A stretch of 8,301 nucleotides of DNA, taken from NCBI GenBank assembly GCA_964506785.1, contig CAZDME010000057.1, positions 1 through 8,301 of the forward strand. Direction: 5' to 3'. The position numbers and the translations under genes were made by a program. Source of the DNA: CAZDME01 sp964506785 [NCBI: uncultured bacterium] (lineage in GTDB: Bacteria > CAZDME01 > JAYEMH01). The first letter of the stretch is position 1. Each line of letters starts with the position of its first letter. A model generated the notes under the pieces. It searched no databases. It saw nothing but the letters and a program-made list of their open reading frames with translations, and was not told the origin of the DNA. This document shows positions 5,228-8,301 of this stretch, piece after piece.

Positions 5228-5824
5228 CTACATCTCTTTTCTTCCCTCGAGCGACTTGGCTAAAGTAGCCTCATCAATAAATTCTAATTCACTCCCCATA
5301 GGAATACCCCGGGCTAACTGGGTTACCTTGACCTTTAAAGAATTAAGTGTTTTAACCAGATATAACGCCGTGGCTTCTCCTTCGACACTGGGGTTAGTGG
5401 CTAAAATCACCTCTTTTACGCCGCCTTTTTTACAGCGTTCAATCAGCTCATTTATCTTTAAATCGTTAGGCCCAATACCTTCAAGGGGGCTAATTAACCC
5501 TAAAAGAACATGATAAACACCCCGAAAACTGCCCGTCTTTTCAATGGAGACGACATCGTGCGGACTTTCCACCACACAAATTTGAGTTTTATCACGGGAA
5601 TGATTCGAGCAAATAGAGCATGGGTCAGATTCGGTCAGATTGAAACAGATAGAACAATAGCGGACATTATTTTTAAAGGCCATTAAGCTCTGGGCCAAAG
5701 AAATAATATCGCCTCGGGAGGATTTAAGAAAATGCAGAGCTAAACGCTCGGCGCTTTTTGCCCCCAAACCGGGCAGTTTCTTTAATCTATTAATTAAATC
5801 CTCAACCCTTTTTGGATAATACAA
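5228..5824 (-). CDS. recR: Recombination mediator protein RecR
   Basis: RecR works with RecF and RecO to load RecA on gapped single-stranded DNA. With a TTG start at 5824 the protein has 198 residues, the family norm. The features then fall where expected: helix-hairpin-helix KLPGLGAKSAERLA at 16-29, zinc finger Cys57, Cys60, Cys69 and Cys72, Toprim domain starting CVVESPHDV with Glu86, and C-terminal ARGIPMGSELEF followed by DEATLAKSLEGR. An upstream in-frame TTG at 5875 would add 17 residues overlapping dnaX and has less support. The stop codon of dnaX is one base before the chosen start and the binding site AAGGAG lies inside dnaX, so the two genes are translationally coupled. The usual ybaB gene between dnaX and recR is missing here. 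Confidence 0.95.
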   Translation of the reverse strand: MYYPKRVEDLINRLKKLPGLGAKSAERLALHFLKSSRGDIISLAQSLMAFKNNVRYCSICFNLTESDPCSICSNHSRDKTQICVVESPHDVVSIEKTGSFRGVYHVLLGLISPLEGIGPNDLKINELIERCKKGGVKEVILATNPSVEGEATALYLVKTLNSLKVKVTQLARGIPMGSELEFIDEATLAKSLEGRKEM

Positions 5825-5825
5825 A

Positions 5826-7535
5826 TCAATCTCCTTCGATAATTTCTCCTTTAAAAAGATGTAACATTTTTTCAATCAGGGGATCGTGAGATTTTGCTTT
5901 AGCTTGAAACTTTGGATTTTTATCTTCAGCTTCCACTTCGCCCTGGGATAAAATGCATTTAATGGCTAAATCTTCATCTAATTTTTCCTTGATAATTTCT
6001 TGTATCAGACGTTTATTATTCCCGCCCTCGACGCTTTCTTTGTGAAACTTACAACTGGGTTTAAAATCTAAAGTAAGCACTTTATCCATTAGTTTAGACG
6101 GCTTCGCTTCAGCCAGAAAGGCCCCCGCGGTAATCTTAGCCTTTCGGACCTGTTGGACAATCTCCGGCCAGAACTTTTCTATCTGAGAAAGGGAAAGTAT
6201 CTTCCCCGTTTTATTGTTCGGCGTTGCTCCTTGATCTCCCCCCTCGTTTCCTTCTTCTTTTCTGTCTACCTCCTCGGCCTTTTCCCTGGACCCACCCCTG
6301 GAGCGAACTCCATGTCCAGCCTGAGAGTGGGCACTAAAATCGCTGCTAGCCGGAACTTCTGATACCTTGAGACTATCATTATTTTCTCCGGCTAATTTCC
6401 TCTCCAACTCAGCCAACCGTTTAAGAATATCCTGGAAAGAGGCTACCTTAGGCAATTCAGTCAAGCTGATAATGGCCATCTCTAAGGCGAATTTGATTGA
6501 GTGAGTCCCTTTCGATGCTCCTTCGACCTCAGCTAAAAGATAGATTATCTCCAGCAACTCCTCCAAGCTGAACTGATTGCTTAATAAATCCAACCGCTGA
6601 ATTGTGTGAAACGGCAAATCCACCAATTGCTTTGAATCCTCACCTAATTTCAACATAACCAGATTACGAAAATGTTCTAAACAAGAACTTAAGAAAAACC
6701 GCAAATCTTTTCCTTCGTTTAACAGGTTGTTTATAATCTTAAGCCCTGCGGCCGTATCCCGCCTGGCAATGGCTGAAGTAAGCTCTTCAAACACTGCTTC
6801 TTTAACTGTCCCCAGTAAAATATAAACGTCTTCTTCGGTTATTTTCTTTTCAGTAAAAGAAATTAATTGGTCGAGAACGCTCTGCGCATCACGCATGCTT
6901 CCCTCGGCACTCCGGGCGATAGAGATAAGGGCCTCATCAGTAATTTTTATTTTCTCCGCTTGGATGATCTTTTTGAGCTGTTCGACTATTTCCTGGACGG
7001 TAAGCAAGCGGAAATCAAAACGCTGGCAGCGGGAAAGAATAGTCGAAGGGACACGGGAGGCTTGAGTGGTGGCAAAAATGAATTTGACATGAAGCGGCGG
7101 TTCCTCCAGAGTTTTCAAGAGGGCATTAAAAGCTTCGGTAGTCAGCATATGCACTTCATCTATTATATAAACTTTATACTTTCCTGCGGCCGGGGTAAAT
7201 TTTACGTTTGCACGAAGATTCCGAATTTCATCAATGCCCCGATTGGAAGCGCCGTCAATTTCTAAAACATCTAAACTTGTCCCTTGCGAAATCTCCTGGC
7301 AAGACGGACACTTGTTACAGGCAGTCGGGGTGGGCCCTTTAAGACAATTTAAAGATTTGGCCAGGAGGCGGGCGGTAGTGGTTTTGCCGATCCCCCGGGG
7401 TCCAGAAAAAAGGTAGGCGTGAGCCAGGCGGTCGGCCTTAATGGCATTTTTTAAGGTGGTAGTAATATGTTTTTGCCCGACAACTTCTTCAAAGGTCTTG
7501 GGACGCCACTTACGGGCAAGAACAATATAGGCCAT
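5826..7535 (-). CDS. dnaX: DNA polymerase III subunit gamma/tau (clamp loader)
   Basis: The 569-residue clamp-loader ATPase loads the sliding clamp and links replicase parts at the fork. The N-terminal AAA+ module shows Walker A GPRGIGKT (45-52), zinc-binding Cys64, Cys73, Cys76 and Cys79, Walker B VYIIDEVH (122-129), the SRC motif (168-170) and sensor 2 arginine in GSMRDAQS (Arg215). The collar domain follows to about residue 365. A charged linker of low complexity covers about 385-445, and a C-terminal domain (about 446-569) matches the tau-type tail in position. The length is close to that of full tau proteins, and I see no clear slippery site for making a short gamma form. The ATG has AAGGA nine bases upstream and its own promoter at 7643-7615. 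recR follows in the same transcript. Confidence 0.96.
   Translation of the reverse strand: MAYIVLARKWRPKTFEEVVGQKHITTTLKNAIKADRLAHAYLFSGPRGIGKTTTARLLAKSLNCLKGPTPTACNKCPSCQEISQGTSLDVLEIDGASNRGIDEIRNLRANVKFTPAAGKYKVYIIDEVHMLTTEAFNALLKTLEEPPLHVKFIFATTQASRVPSTILSRCQRFDFRLLTVQEIVEQLKKIIQAEKIKITDEALISIARSAEGSMRDAQSVLDQLISFTEKKITEEDVYILLGTVKEAVFEELTSAIARRDTAAGLKIINNLLNEGKDLRFFLSSCLEHFRNLVMLKLGEDSKQLVDLPFHTIQRLDLLSNQFSLEELLEIIYLLAEVEGASKGTHSIKFALEMAIISLTELPKVASFQDILKRLAELERKLAGENNDSLKVSEVPASSDFSAHSQAGHGVRSRGGSREKAEEVDRKEEGNEGGDQGATPNNKTGKILSLSQIEKFWPEIVQQVRKAKITAGAFLAEAKPSKLMDKVLTLDFKPSCKFHKESVEGGNNKRLIQEIIKEKLDEDLAIKCILSQGEVEAEDKNPKFQAKAKSHDPLIEKMLHLFKGEIIEGD
5831..5836 (-). promoter_or_regulatory. 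Shine-Dalgarno that sets the recR start
   Basis: AAGGAG stands six bases before the TTG at 5824 and overlaps the last codons of dnaX. No comparable site precedes the TTG at 5875. This spacing is the main reason for choosing the shorter RecR. Confidence 0.8.
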
Positions 7536-7614
7536 TTATTACCGTCCTTATCTATATCTATGCGGTGAAGAAGGAGAGTTTTCTAATTTCGGGAAGACCT
7601 TTCGCTTCGAACCT

Positions 7615-7643
7615 ATTTTAAGAGAAAGTATTAAAATAATCAA
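7615..7643 (-). promoter_or_regulatory. Probable sigma70 promoter of dnaX-recR
   Basis: TTGATT (7643-7638) and TAAAAT (7620-7615) are separated by 17 bases, with four and five matches to consensus. The predicted start near 7608 gives a leader of about 73 bases. The 179 bases between the radical SAM gene and dnaX hold nothing else I can support. Confidence 0.65.
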
Positions 7644-7714
7644 GGAAAATTTCTACCCAGCAATATCAAGTTTGGCAGCCTCGACAATGATTCTATTTTA
7701 AATTTAAGAAAAGC

Positions 7715-8301
7715 CTAGATTCCTTTTTTTAATTCTCTGTCATAGAAAAAACTCCACATTAGTTGAGAGAGTCGGTCATAAAGCCATCCCAAGGGCAATC
7801 TAGCTAAAACAGGAAGGATACATTTGACTATAGGAATTTTTACAGTTAGCATGAATAATTTTTGCAATCTGTAGATTTTTACTGAATCCTTGCTATAGCT
7901 ATGGCTTACCTTGAATCTATTGAACCGGGGAGACAGAATGTCATGCCTAACTTTATCTGAAAAAAATTTGGTGCCCGGGTAGGGTTGAAATATTGCTGAC
8001 CATACGATGTCTGGTTTTAGTCGGACATTCAGATCGACCGTTTTTAATGCTAGTTTAAAATTTTCTTGTGGTAAACCAAACATATTAAATGTATGAAAGC
8101 TTATTTTTTTCTTTTTCAATATTTCCACACCCTTTTTTATCGTCGCATCTGATAAATTTTTATTTAAAACTTTATTGCGAATATATTCGTCGCCAGATTC
8201 TATTCCTATTCCAACCCTAAAACAGCCTGCTTCTATTAGCTGCTCAATTATATTTTCAGAAATATAATTTTAACAAGACCTGTTGTTAAAGCATTGATTG
8301 A
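7715..8301 (-). pseudogene. B12-type radical SAM protein, C-terminal part, with apparent frameshift
   Basis: The reading frame from 8269 to 7715 encodes the end of a radical SAM core and the C-terminal tail seen in B12-binding radical SAM proteins: AGCFRVGIGIESGDEYIRNK, then FNMFGLPQENFKLALKTV, SAIFQPYPGTKFF and a hydrophobic, basic tail to FFYDRELKKGI. The CxxxCxxC cluster motif would be upstream, outside the window. In the frame starting at 8301 the sequence reads SINALTTGLVK, which fits the same protein, but the two frames are joined only if one A is added to the AAAA run at 8271-8268. As given, a stop TAA at 8272-8270 closes the downstream frame. It is either a broken gene or a base-call error near the window end. 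Substrate cannot be inferred. A GTG at 8128 is only an internal valine. Confidence 0.75.

Noticed and set aside
5865-5880. Six-A run near the dnaX end as a programmed frameshift site
   Set aside because: It lies at the very end of the gene, lacks the A AAA AAG pattern and a clear downstream hairpin, and would not make a short gamma form.
1-8301. CRISPR array, insertion sequence or riboswitch of a known class
   Set aside because: No regularly spaced repeats, transposase frame or recognisable aptamer core was found on either strand.

Overview
The window reads as a piece of a bacterial chromosome from an anaerobe. DnaX, RecR, a LexA repressor, sigma70-type promoters and a tRNA with an encoded CCA point to Bacteria. 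A four-subunit ferredoxin-dependent pyruvate oxidoreductase and a B12-type radical SAM protein point to strictly anaerobic metabolism. The lineage cannot be fixed by reading alone; the mix would suit an uncultured candidate phylum, but that is a guess. Every gene I can support is on the minus strand, so the description below follows transcription from high to low coordinates.

Region 1 (8301-7715): the 3' part of a radical SAM protein gene, cut by the window edge and carrying an apparent one-base frameshift near 8268-8271. Region 2 (7643-5228): a promoter followed by dnaX and recR, coupled at the stop codon. recR almost certainly starts at a TTG, which restores the usual 198-residue length and the usual cysteine positions. 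Region 3 (5176-753): a near-consensus promoter (TTGACA, 17 bases, TATATT) heads a long operon. It encodes a six-helix membrane protein of unknown role, then porC, porD, porA and porB (gamma, delta, alpha, beta subunits), a lone HicB-like protein, and tRNA-Asn(GTT), and it ends at a strong intrinsic terminator. The joints are very tight: porA/porB and porB/hicB-like each meet as TAGATG, and the tRNA begins one base after the hicB-like stop codon. Region 4 (742-1): a consensus promoter with a palindromic operator over its -10 element drives a LexA-type repressor, apparently from a leaderless mRNA. A second gene follows 13 bases later and runs off the window.

The least expected structure is a roughly 104-base composite palindrome (3551-3654) between porC and porD. 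An outer stem encloses two further stems, one a perfect 10-bp GC-rich hairpin, which suggests a three-way junction. It supplies the porC stop codon and has the tetranucleotide GTAG on both sides of the hairpin, pointing inward. It could be an inserted mobile palindrome or a structured RNA inside the operon. Other points worth checking are the LexA operator with its leaderless start, a Cys-Gly rather than Ala-Gly self-cleavage site, a nine-G tract serving as a ribosome binding site, and the orphan HicB-like gene at the end of a central-metabolism operon.
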